This document shows, piece after piece, positions 1 to 6,387 of a DNA stretch of 11,723 nt; the first letter of the stretch is position 1, and every line of letters begins with the position of its first letter. The notes under the pieces are model-generated. The model was not told the origin of the DNA, ran no database searches, and was given only the letters and a program-made list of their open reading frames with translations. The translations under genes were made by a program, and so were the position numbers. The stretch is from DATDOO01 sp035293245 (GTDB taxonomy: Bacteria; Pseudomonadota; Gammaproteobacteria; Methylococcales; Methylococcaceae), in the NCBI GenBank assembly GCA_035293245.1, contig DATDOO010000057.1:1-11723 (forward strand), in the 5' to 3' direction.

Positions 1-1
1 G

Positions 2-1171
2 TCGCGCCCGCGCATCTGCGACACCACAGGCATTGCCTTGACGACCAACCCTTACGAGGTGGTGGACGATCCCTACATCGATATCGTGGTCGAGCTGATG
101 GGCGGCGTCTCGCCGGCGCGGGAACTGGTGCTGCGGGCGCTGGAAAACGGCAAGCACGTGGTCACCGCCAACAAGATGCTCATCGCGCTGCACGGCAACG
201 AGGTGTTCGAAACCGCCAGCCGCCACAAGCGCATGGTGGCCTTCGAGGCGGCGGTGGCGGGCGGCATTCCCATCATCAAGGCGCTGCGGGAGGGCCTGTC
301 CGGCAACCGCGTCGAATGGCTGGCGGGCATCATCAACGGCACCAGCAATTTCATCCTCTCCGAGATGCGCGACAAGGGCCGCGCTTTCGCTGACGTGCTC
401 AAGGACGCCCAGGCGCTGGGCTACGCAGAAGCCGACCCCACTTTCGACGTGGAAGGCATTGACGCCGCCCACAAGCTGACCATTCTGGCTTCCATCGCCT
501 TCGGCATACCGTTGCAGTTCGACAAGGTGTACACGGAAGGCATCAGCGCCATCGGCCCGGAAGACGTGTCCTACGCCGAACAACTGGGCTACCGCATCAA
601 GCTGCTCGGCATCGCCCGCCGCGCCGCCAAGGGCATTGAATTGCGCGTCCATCCCGCCCTGGTTCCCGCCCGGCGGTTGCTGGCCAACGTAGAGGGGGCC
701 ATGAACGCGGTGGTGGTCAAGGGGGACGCCGTGGGATCGACGTTGTATTACGGCGCCGGCGCCGGCGCGGAGCCGACCGCGTCCGCCGTGGTCGCCGACC
801 TGGTGGACGTGACCCGCGCACTCACTTCCGACCCGGAAAACCGCGTGCCGCATCTGGCCTTCCAACCCGAAGCCATCGCCGACATCCCGGTGCTGCCCAT
901 CGAGGAGGTGGAGTGCCCCTGTTATTTGCGCCTGTCCGCCGAAGACAAGCCCGGCGTGCTGGCCGACATCACCCGCATCCTGGCCGCCCAGCGCATCAGC
1001 ATCGAGGCCATCGTGCAGAAAGAGATGCCCGAAGGTGAATCCCACCTGCCGGTCATTCTGCTGACGCAGAAGGTTGCGGAGCGGGAAATCAACGCCGCCA
1101 TCGCAGAGATCGGCAAGTTGCCTTCAGTGGTTGGTAGCGTGCGACGCATCCGGGTGGAGACGCTGGTTTAA
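2..1171 (+). CDS. hom: Homoserine dehydrogenase, 5'-truncated by window edge
   Basis: Reduces aspartate semialdehyde to homoserine with NAD(P)H, the branch step toward threonine and methionine, in the cytoplasm. The reading frame is open from base 2, so the gene enters from the left. About 389 residues are present; family members of this type have roughly 430-440, so some 45-50 residues holding the GxGxxG nucleotide-binding loop are missing. Seen: VVELMGG and ANKMLIALHG of the Rossmann domain, the signature around GGIPIIKALREGLSGN and GIINGTSNFILSEM, then the catalytic-domain motif YAEADPTFDVEGIDAAHK. The last ~80 residues form an ACT domain (RLSAEDKPGVLADITRIL), which in this family usually gives threonine feedback control. 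A TTG at 38 is an internal leucine, not a start. The stop is TAA, four bases before the next gene. In many betaproteobacteria thrC follows hom; here it does not. Identity is very secure. Confidence 0.96.
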   Translation, partial: SRPRICDTTGIALTTNPYEVVDDPYIDIVVELMGGVSPARELVLRALENGKHVVTANKMLIALHGNEVFETASRHKRMVAFEAAVAGGIPIIKALREGLSGNRVEWLAGIINGTSNFILSEMRDKGRAFADVLKDAQALGYAEADPTFDVEGIDAAHKLTILASIAFGIPLQFDKVYTEGISAIGPEDVSYAEQLGYRIKLLGIARRAAKGIELRVHPALVPARRLLANVEGAMNAVVVKGDAVGSTLYYGAGAGAEPTASAVVADLVDVTRALTSDPENRVPHLAFQPEAIADIPVLPIEEVECPCYLRLSAEDKPGVLADITRILAAQRISIEAIVQKEMPEGESHLPVILLTQKVAEREINAAIAEIGKLPSVVGSVRRIRVETLV

Positions 1172-1175
1172 GGCC

Positions 1176-1556
1176 ATGGGTTACGCATACGCCGATATCG
1201 AACTGTCCAACCCGAGACTGCCCGGCCTGGGGAAGATTACGGTGCGCGCCCTGGCGGATACCGGCGCTTTGACCTTGTGTATTCCCGAACACATTCGCCT
1301 CCAGTTGCAACTGGAAGAAGTCGAAAAGCGCGAAGTGACGGTTGCCGACGGACGCCGCTCCCTGGTGCCTTATGTCGGGCCGGTCTGGGTGCATTTCCAG
1401 AACCGGGGTTGTTTCGTCGGCGCGCTGGTAATCGGCGACGACGTTCTCTTGGGCGCCGTGCCGATGGAGGACATGGATTTGGTCGTTTGCCCCTCAAGCC
1501 GAAGCGTGATCGTCAATCCGCAAAGCCCGAATTTTCCCCAGGCGATGGTGAAATAG
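1176..1556 (+). CDS. Retropepsin-like (clan AA) aspartic protease, 126 aa
   Basis: Small single-domain protein of the retroviral-type aspartic protease fold, which works as a homodimer with one Asp-Thr-Gly from each chain. Seen: the active-site motif ALADTGALTLCIPE near residues 27-40 (Asp at about 29), and LLGAVPMEDMDLVV near residues 91-104, matching the hydrophobic-hydrophobic-Gly motif that ends the family's core. The C-terminal NPQSPNFPQAMVK resembles the tail of other bacterial clan AA proteins as I recall them. The start ATG was chosen because the protein then begins MGYAYADIELSNP, the usual N-terminus; an in-frame upstream extension would lie wholly inside hom. There is no signal peptide or membrane anchor, so it is probably cytoplasmic. 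The 4-base gap to hom and the TAAGG overlapping the hom stop suggest translation coupled to hom. The substrate is unknown. Protease fold is well supported; activity is inferred. Confidence 0.82.
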   Translation: MGYAYADIELSNPRLPGLGKITVRALADTGALTLCIPEHIRLQLQLEEVEKREVTVADGRRSLVPYVGPVWVHFQNRGCFVGALVIGDDVLLGAVPMEDMDLVVCPSSRSVIVNPQSPNFPQAMVK

Positions 1557-1564
1557 GTATGGGA

Positions 1565-1586
1565 TACACAGCCAAATCGCTGTGTA
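1565..1586. repeat. Perfect hairpin, 8-bp stem, 6-base loop
   Basis: TACACAGC (1565-1572) and GCTGTGTA (1579-1586) are exact reverse complements around the loop CAAATC. It lies just after the protease gene and could act as a weak transcription end or mRNA stabiliser for hom-protease, but no T-run follows on either strand, so a standard intrinsic terminator is not supported. A hairpin of the same dimensions lies on the other side of the AT-rich gene. Confidence 0.45.
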
Positions 1587-1647
1587 AGAAAAGTAGTTAC
1601 ATGGCGATTCTGCCATCTGCTTCACATTAGCTCTGTAGGTGTGGCGC

Positions 1648-2343
1648 ATGCTCCAAGCATATAGTGATTCTGAGTTATTAAGCGTCTTAAGTGATATAGA
1701 TGTATCTGTTCCAAGAAGATCAGAGGGGCGCACGAAAGAGCATACGGAGCGATATGCTATTGCCCACCTGCTGAGTGCCTTGGCTGGGAAAGGCCGTCTT
1801 TCATATCCGCTCTGCTTAATTCGGAGAGAGCGCCCCGATTTTGTGCTCACTTTGGAGACTGTGCAGATAGGTATTGAGCATACTGAAGCAGTGCCTCAAA
1901 ACGAAGCGCATAGAACAGTACTGAGAGAAAAGGGGAATGGTCCGGATGTATTTTTCATTTCACACCATCAACCCGGGGAGACCAAGAAGTCCGCAAAGGA
2001 GCTAGTTGAAGGAATTAAAGCCAACCAAGCTGGTGACGGATGGGCAGGTGACTCAGTTGAAACAGAGTGGGTCAATGCAATGTCCCATATTATCGGGCAA
2101 AAGGTGGCCACACTCCGAAAAGATGGGTTTGATAAATTTGAGCAGGACTGGCTTCTTATTTATGACAATTGGCCGCTACCCGCAGTTGATCGTCACAAAG
2201 CCGCCAATTTTCTATGGGAGCTCGTAAATGAATATGGGGTTCTGAATGAATTCGCTCGAATTTATATCATTACTGGGAAATATGTATTGGAGGTTTCTAA
2301 TGAGCGGATTCAACTTTTTGAAATTAACGACCTATGGAAGTGA
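1648..2343 (+). CDS. Uncharacterised protein with PD-(D/E)XK-like motif, AT-rich islet
   Basis: 231 residues, not assignable to a named protein. The ATG at 1648 was chosen over an in-frame GTG at 1639 because AGGTG (1637-1641) sits six bases before it. Seen: a helical stretch with Glu34 (KEHTERYAIAHLLSAL, residues 30-45), then RPDFVL (Pro63-Asp64) and, after a short turn, IGIEHTEAV with Glu77. The order helix-Glu, PD, ExT resembles PD-(D/E)XK nuclease-like folds in which the last lysine is replaced (here Thr79). The segment DWLLIYDNWPLP near residues 173-184 resembles a strand-turn of the same uncharacterised family as I recall it. No membrane segment or signal peptide. Base composition and codon use are clearly more AT-rich than in the flanking genes, with codons such as ATA, TTA and AGA, pointing to horizontal acquisition. 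No partner gene is adjacent. The ORF is well supported; the nuclease idea is tentative. Confidence 0.75.
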   Translation: MLQAYSDSELLSVLSDIDVSVPRRSEGRTKEHTERYAIAHLLSALAGKGRLSYPLCLIRRERPDFVLTLETVQIGIEHTEAVPQNEAHRTVLREKGNGPDVFFISHHQPGETKKSAKELVEGIKANQAGDGWAGDSVETEWVNAMSHIIGQKVATLRKDGFDKFEQDWLLIYDNWPLPAVDRHKAANFLWELVNEYGVLNEFARIYIITGKYVLEVSNERIQLFEINDLWK

Positions 2344-2365
2344 GCTACTAATTTTATAGCAAGCA

Positions 2366-2384
2366 GAGCCATATACTTTGGCTC
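2366..2384. repeat. Small hairpin GAGCCA/TGGCTC after islet gene
   Basis: GAGCCA (2366-2371) and TGGCTC (2379-2384) form a perfect 6-bp stem with a 7-base loop, 23 bases after the islet gene's stop. The loop side ends in TTT, but no T-run follows the stem, so it is at best a weak terminator. It could also be chance. Confidence 0.25.
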
Positions 2385-2415
2385 AACGACCCCGTATCCA
2401 CTGTGCTCTCAGCCG

Positions 2416-2437
2416 TAGATAGTGACATTACTATCTA
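2416..2437. repeat. Perfect hairpin, 8-bp stem, 6-base loop
   Basis: TAGATAGT (2416-2423) and ACTATCTA (2430-2437) are exact reverse complements around GACATT. The stem is AT-rich and no T-run follows. Its dimensions match the hairpin at 1565-1586 exactly, and the two flank the AT-rich gene. The rest of 2344-2467 holds no reading frame or promoter that I can support. Confidence 0.4.
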
Positions 2438-2467
2438 TAAGATTAGTAACAAATGGGTTAACAGCCC

Positions 2468-2553
2468 GTAGGTTGGGTTAGCGGTTCTCCGCGTAACCCA
2501 ACATAATCGGCGCCGTTCGTTGGGTTACGGCGAGAACGCCTAACCCAACCTAC
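2468..2553. repeat. Large palindrome, 36-base arms, GTAGGTTGGGTTAG type
   Basis: The left arm (2468-2503) starts GTAGGTTGGGTTAGCG and ends CGTAACCCAACA. The right arm (2518-2553) starts CGTTGGGTTACG and ends CTAACCCAACCTAC. The arms are reverse complements at 31 of 36 positions; four of the five differences are two paired CG/GC swaps. The 14-base loop (2504-2517) contains the self-complementary GGCGCC. Within each arm, GTTGGGTTA and TAACCCAAC also pair, so a cruciform or two smaller hairpins could form. Palindromes built on TTGGGTTA/TAACCCAA are, as I recall, dispersed between genes in many proteobacteria and cyanobacteria, probably as REP-like non-autonomous elements. It ends 21 bases before the next start codon and its hairpin lies in the likely leader. 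Confidence 0.85.
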
Positions 2554-2562
2554 ACAACCTTC

Positions 2563-2568
2563 GGAGGA
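2563..2568 (+). promoter_or_regulatory. Ribosome binding site, GGAGGA
   Basis: GGAGGA lies six bases before the ATG at 2575 and fixes that start. It sits 10 bases after the large palindrome, so folding of the palindrome could affect access to it. Confidence 0.7.
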
Positions 2569-2574
2569 GCCGCA

Positions 2575-2988
2575 ATGAATCCCATCAACCGCAAAGCCAT
2601 TTTCCAGGGCACCGCCGTCTTCGCCGGCCTGTACATCCTGCACCTGGTCATCGTGCCGATCCTCACGCGCTTCATGGAGGGCGGCTGGAAAAGCCCGGCG
2701 CTGTTCGGCCTGAGCCAGCTCATCGGCGTGCTGACCTGCGTGGCGGGCGGCTTCGTGGCCGGGCGCATCGCCCAGGAACGGGGTTTCTTTTACGGCTTCA
2801 ACGTCGGCGCGCTGGGGACGGTTCTCTCCGCCGCAGCAGCCGGGCTGTGGTCGCTGGTGACCGGCGCCAAGCTGCCGGAGCTTTGGTCGTTGCCGGTGAT
2901 GATCATCGTCAACGGCTTCATCGGCGCGGTGGCGGGCATCGTGGCCACCAATTTCGAGCAGATCAAGGGCGGCTACTGGAAGGATTGA
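2575..2988 (+). CDS. Small four-helix integral membrane protein, unknown function
   Basis: 137 residues. Hydrophobic segments at about residues 9-31, 44-66, 72-92 and 103-125 predict four membrane helices, with short basic or polar linkers (RIAQERG after helix 2). Glycine-rich GVLTCVAGGFVAG and IGAVAGIVA repeats suggest close helix packing. The layout is reminiscent of small uncharacterised membrane families such as TIGR04086-like proteins, but I cannot assign it. The strong ribosome binding site before ATG 2575 supports the start. The stop is three bases before aroC, so it is almost certainly cotranscribed with aroC and is the first gene of the long gene run. No catalytic residues are evident. 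Confidence 0.8.
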   Translation: MNPINRKAIFQGTAVFAGLYILHLVIVPILTRFMEGGWKSPALFGLSQLIGVLTCVAGGFVAGRIAQERGFFYGFNVGALGTVLSAAAAGLWSLVTGAKLPELWSLPVMIIVNGFIGAVAGIVATNFEQIKGGYWKD

Positions 2989-2991
2989 GGC

Positions 2992-4092
2992 ATGTCGGGA
3001 AATACCTTCGGCAAATTGTTCGCGGTTACCACCTTTGGCGAGAGCCACGGTCCGGCGCTGGGCGCCATCGTCGACGGTTGTCCGCCGGGGCTGGAACTTA
3101 GCGAGGCGGACATCCAGATCGATCTCGACCGGCGCAAGCCCGGCACCTCGCGCCACACCACCCAGCGGCGCGAGGCGGACGAGGTGAAAATTCTCTCCGG
3201 CGTATTCGAAGGCAAGACGACCGGGACGCCCATCGGGCTGCTCATCGAGAACACCGACCAGCGCTCCAAGGATTATTCCAACATCGCGGCAGCCTTCCGT
3301 CCCGGTCACGCCGACTACACCTACACCATGAAGTACGGCTTCCGCGACTACCGGGGCGGCGGCCGCTCTTCGGCCCGCGAGACCGCCATGCGCGTGGCGG
3401 CGGGCGCCATCGCCCGCAAATACCTGCGCGAGCGGCTGGGGGTGGAAATCCGCGGCTATCTGGCCCAACTCGGGCCCATCAAAGCGGAAAAGCTCATTTG
3501 GGATGAAGTGGACAACAACCCCTTCTTCTGCCCGGACCCCGACAAAGTGGCGGAGCTGGAAAGCTATATGGACGTCTTGCGCAAAGAGGGCGATTCCATC
3601 GGCGCGCGCATCAACGTGGTGGCGACGGGCATTCCGCCGGGACTGGGCGAGCCGATTTTCGACCGGCTGGATGCGGATCTGGCCCACGCGCTGATGAGCA
3701 TCAACGCCGTCAAAGGCGTGGAAATCGGCGGCGGCTTCGCCTGCGTGGAAGCCAAAGGCACGGAATTCCGCGACGAAATGACGCCGCAAGGCTTCCTCAG
3801 CAACCACGCCGGCGGGATATTGGGCGGGATTTCCAGCGGCCAGGACATCCTCGCCAGCATCGCCCTCAAGCCCACCTCCAGCCTGCGGCTGCCGGGGCGC
3901 AGCATCGACCTGGCCGGCGAAGCGGCGGAGGTGATCACCACCGGGCGGCACGACCCCTGCGTCGGCATCCGCGCCACGCCCATCGCCGAGGCGATGATGG
4001 CCATCGTGCTCATGGACCATTACCTGCGCCACCGGGCCCAGAACGGCGACGTCGCGCCGCCGCTGCGTCCCATTCCCGCCGCTTGCGCCTGA
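2992..4092 (+). CDS. aroC: Chorismate synthase
   Basis: Converts 5-enolpyruvylshikimate-3-phosphate to chorismate, the last step of the shikimate pathway, using reduced FMN; cytoplasmic homotetramer. 366 residues, the normal length. Seen: FGESHGPALGAIVDGCPPG at about residues 15-33 (first family signature), RRKPGTSRHTTQRREAD, then RPGHADYTYTMKYG and DYRGGGRSSARETAMRVAAG (second signature), NHAGGILGGISSGQDI, and the C-terminal GRHDPCVGIRATPIAEAMMA. All the arginine and histidine positions I know to be conserved are present. The ATG at 2992 follows the upstream stop by three bases with GGAAGGA at the proper distance. The 3' end overlaps the next gene by 10 bases. No anomalies. Confidence 0.98.
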   Translation: MSGNTFGKLFAVTTFGESHGPALGAIVDGCPPGLELSEADIQIDLDRRKPGTSRHTTQRREADEVKILSGVFEGKTTGTPIGLLIENTDQRSKDYSNIAAAFRPGHADYTYTMKYGFRDYRGGGRSSARETAMRVAAGAIARKYLRERLGVEIRGYLAQLGPIKAEKLIWDEVDNNPFFCPDPDKVAELESYMDVLRKEGDSIGARINVVATGIPPGLGEPIFDRLDADLAHALMSINAVKGVEIGGGFACVEAKGTEFRDEMTPQGFLSNHAGGILGGISSGQDILASIALKPTSSLRLPGRSIDLAGEAAEVITTGRHDPCVGIRATPIAEAMMAIVLMDHYLRHRAQNGDVAPPLRPIPAACA

Positions 4093-5276
4093 ATACCCCC
4101 GGCGGCCCCGAACAGGGCGAGCCCCTGCCGTACTGGCGGCTGTCGAATTTCTATTTTGTCTATTTCGCGGCGCTGGGCAGTTTCCTGCCGTACTGGCCGC
4201 TGTATCTGCAAAGCGAACGTTATTCGGCGGCGGAGATCGGCCAACTCATGGCCATTCTCGCCGCCACCAAAGTCGTTGCGCCTAATTTGTGGGGCTGGCT
4301 GGCCGATCGCGGCGGCAACCGTATCGGCGTCATCCGCCTGGCTGCGCTGCTGACGGTGCTGGGTTTTGCCGGGGTGTTCTGGCTGCACGGCTACCTCTGG
4401 ATGGCGGGCATCCTGCTGGTGTACAGCTTTTTCTGGAATGCTTCGCTGCCGGCCTTCGAAGCGCATACCCTCGAATATCTGGCCCAGGACGCGCATCGCT
4501 ACGGCCTGATCCGCCTGTGGGGCTCGGTGGGCTTTATCGCCGGCGTGCTGGGGGTGGGCTGGACGCTGGAGCGGCGCGGGGTGCAGGTTCTTCCCCTCGT
4601 GCATCTGGGCTTGCTGTTCACCCTCTGGCTCGGCAGCCTGCTGGCGCCTGCCCGTCGCCGGATCAGGGTTGCGGCACGCACGGAAGGCTCCTTCTGGCCG
4701 ATCCTCGGCCGCCCCGAAGTATTGGCGTTCTTGCTGGTTTTCCTCTGCGTGCAATTGGCGCACGGGCCGTACTATGTGTTTTTTACCGTGCATCTCCAGG
4801 CGCACGGCTATGGCAGCGAACAGGCCGGCTGGCTGTGGACGCTGGGCGTCGTGGCGGAAATTGTGCTGTTTCTGGTGCTCGGACGGCTCGGCAGCGGCGG
4901 GGGAGGGCGGCGCTTGCTGCTGTGGAGCCTGCTGCTCGGCGCGCTGCGCTGGCTGATCATTGCTTTCCGGGTGGATTCGTTGGCGCTGCTGATTCTCGCC
5001 CAGTGCCTGCACGCCGCGACGTTCGGCGTGTCGCACCTGGCCGTGATGCGCATCGCCCGCGAGCATTTCGGCATCGAGCATCAGGGCAAGGGCCAGGCCT
5101 TGTTCAACAGCGTCGGTTATGGGCTGGGCGGCATGCTGGGCAGCCTGGGCAGCGGCGCCTTGTGGAGCGGGCAGGGCGCGGGAGTGGTGTATGGCGCTTC
5201 CGCTGTGCTTAGCCTGCTGGCGTTCGGGATCGCTTGGGGTTGGGTCGGCGTGCCGGGGATGGCCGTGAAGCGCTAA
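4083..5276 (+). CDS. MFS transporter, HcaT/3-phenylpropionate-permease-like
   Basis: 397 residues, about 11-12 predicted membrane helices, inner membrane. It resembles E. coli HcaT (PF12832, MFS_1-like): LPYWRLSNFYFVYFAALGSF at the N-terminus, WGWLADRGGNR in the loop between helices 2 and 3 (MFS motif A), LIRLWGSVGFIAGVLGVG, GWLWTLGVVAEIVLFLVLG and CLHAATFGVSHLAVMRIA all have close counterparts in HcaT. Substrate is not shown by the sequence; aromatic acids are known only for the E. coli relative and no catabolic genes are nearby. The start is a TTG at 4083 overlapping aroC by 10 bases; there is no ATG between it and the first helix, and a CTG at 4089 is the only other near choice. The overlap suggests coupled translation with aroC. 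Function at the level of a permease is secure. Confidence 0.88.
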   Translation: MRLNTPGGPEQGEPLPYWRLSNFYFVYFAALGSFLPYWPLYLQSERYSAAEIGQLMAILAATKVVAPNLWGWLADRGGNRIGVIRLAALLTVLGFAGVFWLHGYLWMAGILLVYSFFWNASLPAFEAHTLEYLAQDAHRYGLIRLWGSVGFIAGVLGVGWTLERRGVQVLPLVHLGLLFTLWLGSLLAPARRRIRVAARTEGSFWPILGRPEVLAFLLVFLCVQLAHGPYYVFFTVHLQAHGYGSEQAGWLWTLGVVAEIVLFLVLGRLGSGGGGRRLLLWSLLLGALRWLIIAFRVDSLALLILAQCLHAATFGVSHLAVMRIAREHFGIEHQGKGQALFNSVGYGLGGMLGSLGSGALWSGQGAGVVYGASAVLSLLAFGIAWGWVGVPGMAVKR

Positions 5277-5312
5277 AATGGCCCACGATTGAAACTCAGG
5301 ACAGAGGAATCC

Positions 5313-5939
5313 ATGTTCGAAATCATCAAAGCCGGCGGCTGGGTGATGTGGCCGTTGGTGGGTTGCTCCATCGCCGCGCTGGCCATCATCGGCGAGCGGT
5401 TGTGGGCTTTGCGGCCCAGCCGGGTGCTGCCGCGTACCCTGCTGCCGCAAGTGTGGAGCTGGTACCGGCAAAACCTGTTGGACGCGACCAAGCTGCGCTA
5501 TCTGCGCGCCCATTCGCCGCTGGGGGCAGTGCTGGCTGCGGGCTTGTTCAATTACCGCCACGGCCGCGAGGTGATGAAGGAAAGCCTGGAGGACGCCGGA
5601 CGCCAGGTGTTGCATGAGTTGGAACGCCATCTCAACATGCTCGGCTCCATCGCTCTGGTGACCCCGTTGATGGGGCTGCTCGGCACCGTATTCGGCATCA
5701 TGCACGTTTTTGCCGGCGTCTCCACCGGCGGCATGGGCAATCCCACCGCGCTGGCCGCCGGCATCGCCGAGGCGCTGATCACCACCGCCGCCGGCCTGAG
5801 CATCGCCATTCCGTCGCTCTTATTCCACCGTTACCTGATCGGCCGGGTGGACGAACTGGTCGTCGGCATGGAGGACGAGGCGCTCAAGCTGGTCGAAATG
5901 CTGCACGGCGAGCGCGAGGATGCGGAGGGCGAACAATGA
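5313..5939 (+). CDS. exbB: MotA/TolQ/ExbB family proton channel protein
   Basis: 208 residues, inner membrane. With ExbD it forms the proton-driven complex that energises TonB-dependent (or Tol-Pal-like) envelope processes. Seen: first helix in IKAGGWVMWPLVGCSIAALA (residues ~6-25), long cytoplasmic region, then the family's conserved pair of helices LGSIALVTPLMGLLGTVFGI (~110-129) and GIAEALITTAAGLSIAIPSL (~149-168). The start ATG 5313 has AGAGGA (5303-5308) five bases upstream; an earlier in-frame start at 5289 would overrun that site. The 36-base gap after the permease is the largest until the 7256/7287 junction. The stop overlaps the exbD start (ATGA). No tonB is nearby. Named exbB rather than tolQ because no tolR, tolA, tolB or pal follows and the partner is ExbD-sized. 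Confidence 0.9.
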   Translation: MFEIIKAGGWVMWPLVGCSIAALAIIGERLWALRPSRVLPRTLLPQVWSWYRQNLLDATKLRYLRAHSPLGAVLAAGLFNYRHGREVMKESLEDAGRQVLHELERHLNMLGSIALVTPLMGLLGTVFGIMHVFAGVSTGGMGNPTALAAGIAEALITTAAGLSIAIPSLLFHRYLIGRVDELVVGMEDEALKLVEMLHGEREDAEGEQ

Positions 5940-6361
5940 ACTTCCGCCGCTCGGGGAGCCGCCGCGACAACATGGAGATCAACGTCACCTCCATGATCGA
6001 CGTGCTGCTCATCCTGCTGATCTTCTTCATCCTTACCACCACCTTCAGTCATCAGTCCAACCTGAAAATCACCCTTCCGCAGGCCCACGGTGAAGGCGAA
6101 GCGCCGCCTAAACCGCTGGAAGTCGCCATCGACGCCGTCGGGAATTACTTCGTCAACGAAAAGCCAGTCATCAATACCCAGTTGGCTACGCTGCGCAAAG
6201 CGATCGAGACGGAAGCGGGCGGGAACCGGGAACAGCCTATCGTCATCAGCGCCGACCGGGAAACCCCGCACCAGTCCGTCATTCGCGCCCTGGATGCCGC
6301 CAGCCAGTTGGGGCTAACGCACATCACCTTTGCAGCGGAAGGACTGGAGGAGGAGCAATAG
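5936..6361 (+). CDS. exbD: Biopolymer transport protein ExbD/TolR family
   Basis: 141 residues. A short cytoplasmic N-terminus is followed by one membrane helix, VTSMIDVLLILLIFFILTTT (residues 17-36), and then a periplasmic domain. Asp22 in that helix is the conserved proton-carrying aspartate of the family. The periplasmic part shows the usual LEVAIDAVGNYFVNEKPV and PIVISADRETPHQSVIRALD pattern. The start overlaps the exbB stop by four bases (ATGA), giving coupled translation and equal dosing of the two subunits. The last codons contain GGAGGAGGA, which can serve as ribosome binding site for the next gene. Normal length and no odd features. Confidence 0.92.
   Translation: MNFRRSGSRRDNMEINVTSMIDVLLILLIFFILTTTFSHQSNLKITLPQAHGEGEAPPKPLEVAIDAVGNYFVNEKPVINTQLATLRKAIETEAGGNREQPIVISADRETPHQSVIRALDAASQLGLTHITFAAEGLEEEQ
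6346..6354 (+). promoter_or_regulatory. Strong Shine-Dalgarno-like GGAGGAGGA before tadA
   Basis: GGAGGAGGA lies inside the end of exbD. It is placed correctly for a start near 6358-6361, not for the first ATG of tadA at 6388, which is 33 bases away. It bears on the tadA start question. It also codes for part of the ExbD C-terminus, so it could be partly coincidental. Confidence 0.45.
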
Positions 6362-6387
6362 ACGCGGCCATCCAAGACTCCCGCTGG

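Noticed and set aside
1557..2574. Intrinsic terminators at the hairpins around the islet gene
   Set aside because: None of the stems is followed by a run of T on either strand.
2458..4032. Long open frame on the - strand opposite aroC (524 codons)
   Set aside because: It is a mirror of a GC-rich coding gene: composition is skewed to His, Gly, Ala and Arg, no domain is recognisable, and it spans the palindrome and two clear + strand genes.
5240..5279. Promoter before exbB (TTGGGT and TAAAAT)
   Set aside because: The two boxes are about 28 bases apart, too far for a standard sigma-70 promoter, and TAAAAT overlaps the permease stop codon.
4020..5705. Long open frame on the - strand opposite the permease and exbB (561 codons)
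   Set aside because: Rich in Gln, His, Ala and Pro with no motif; explained by codon bias of the + strand genes.
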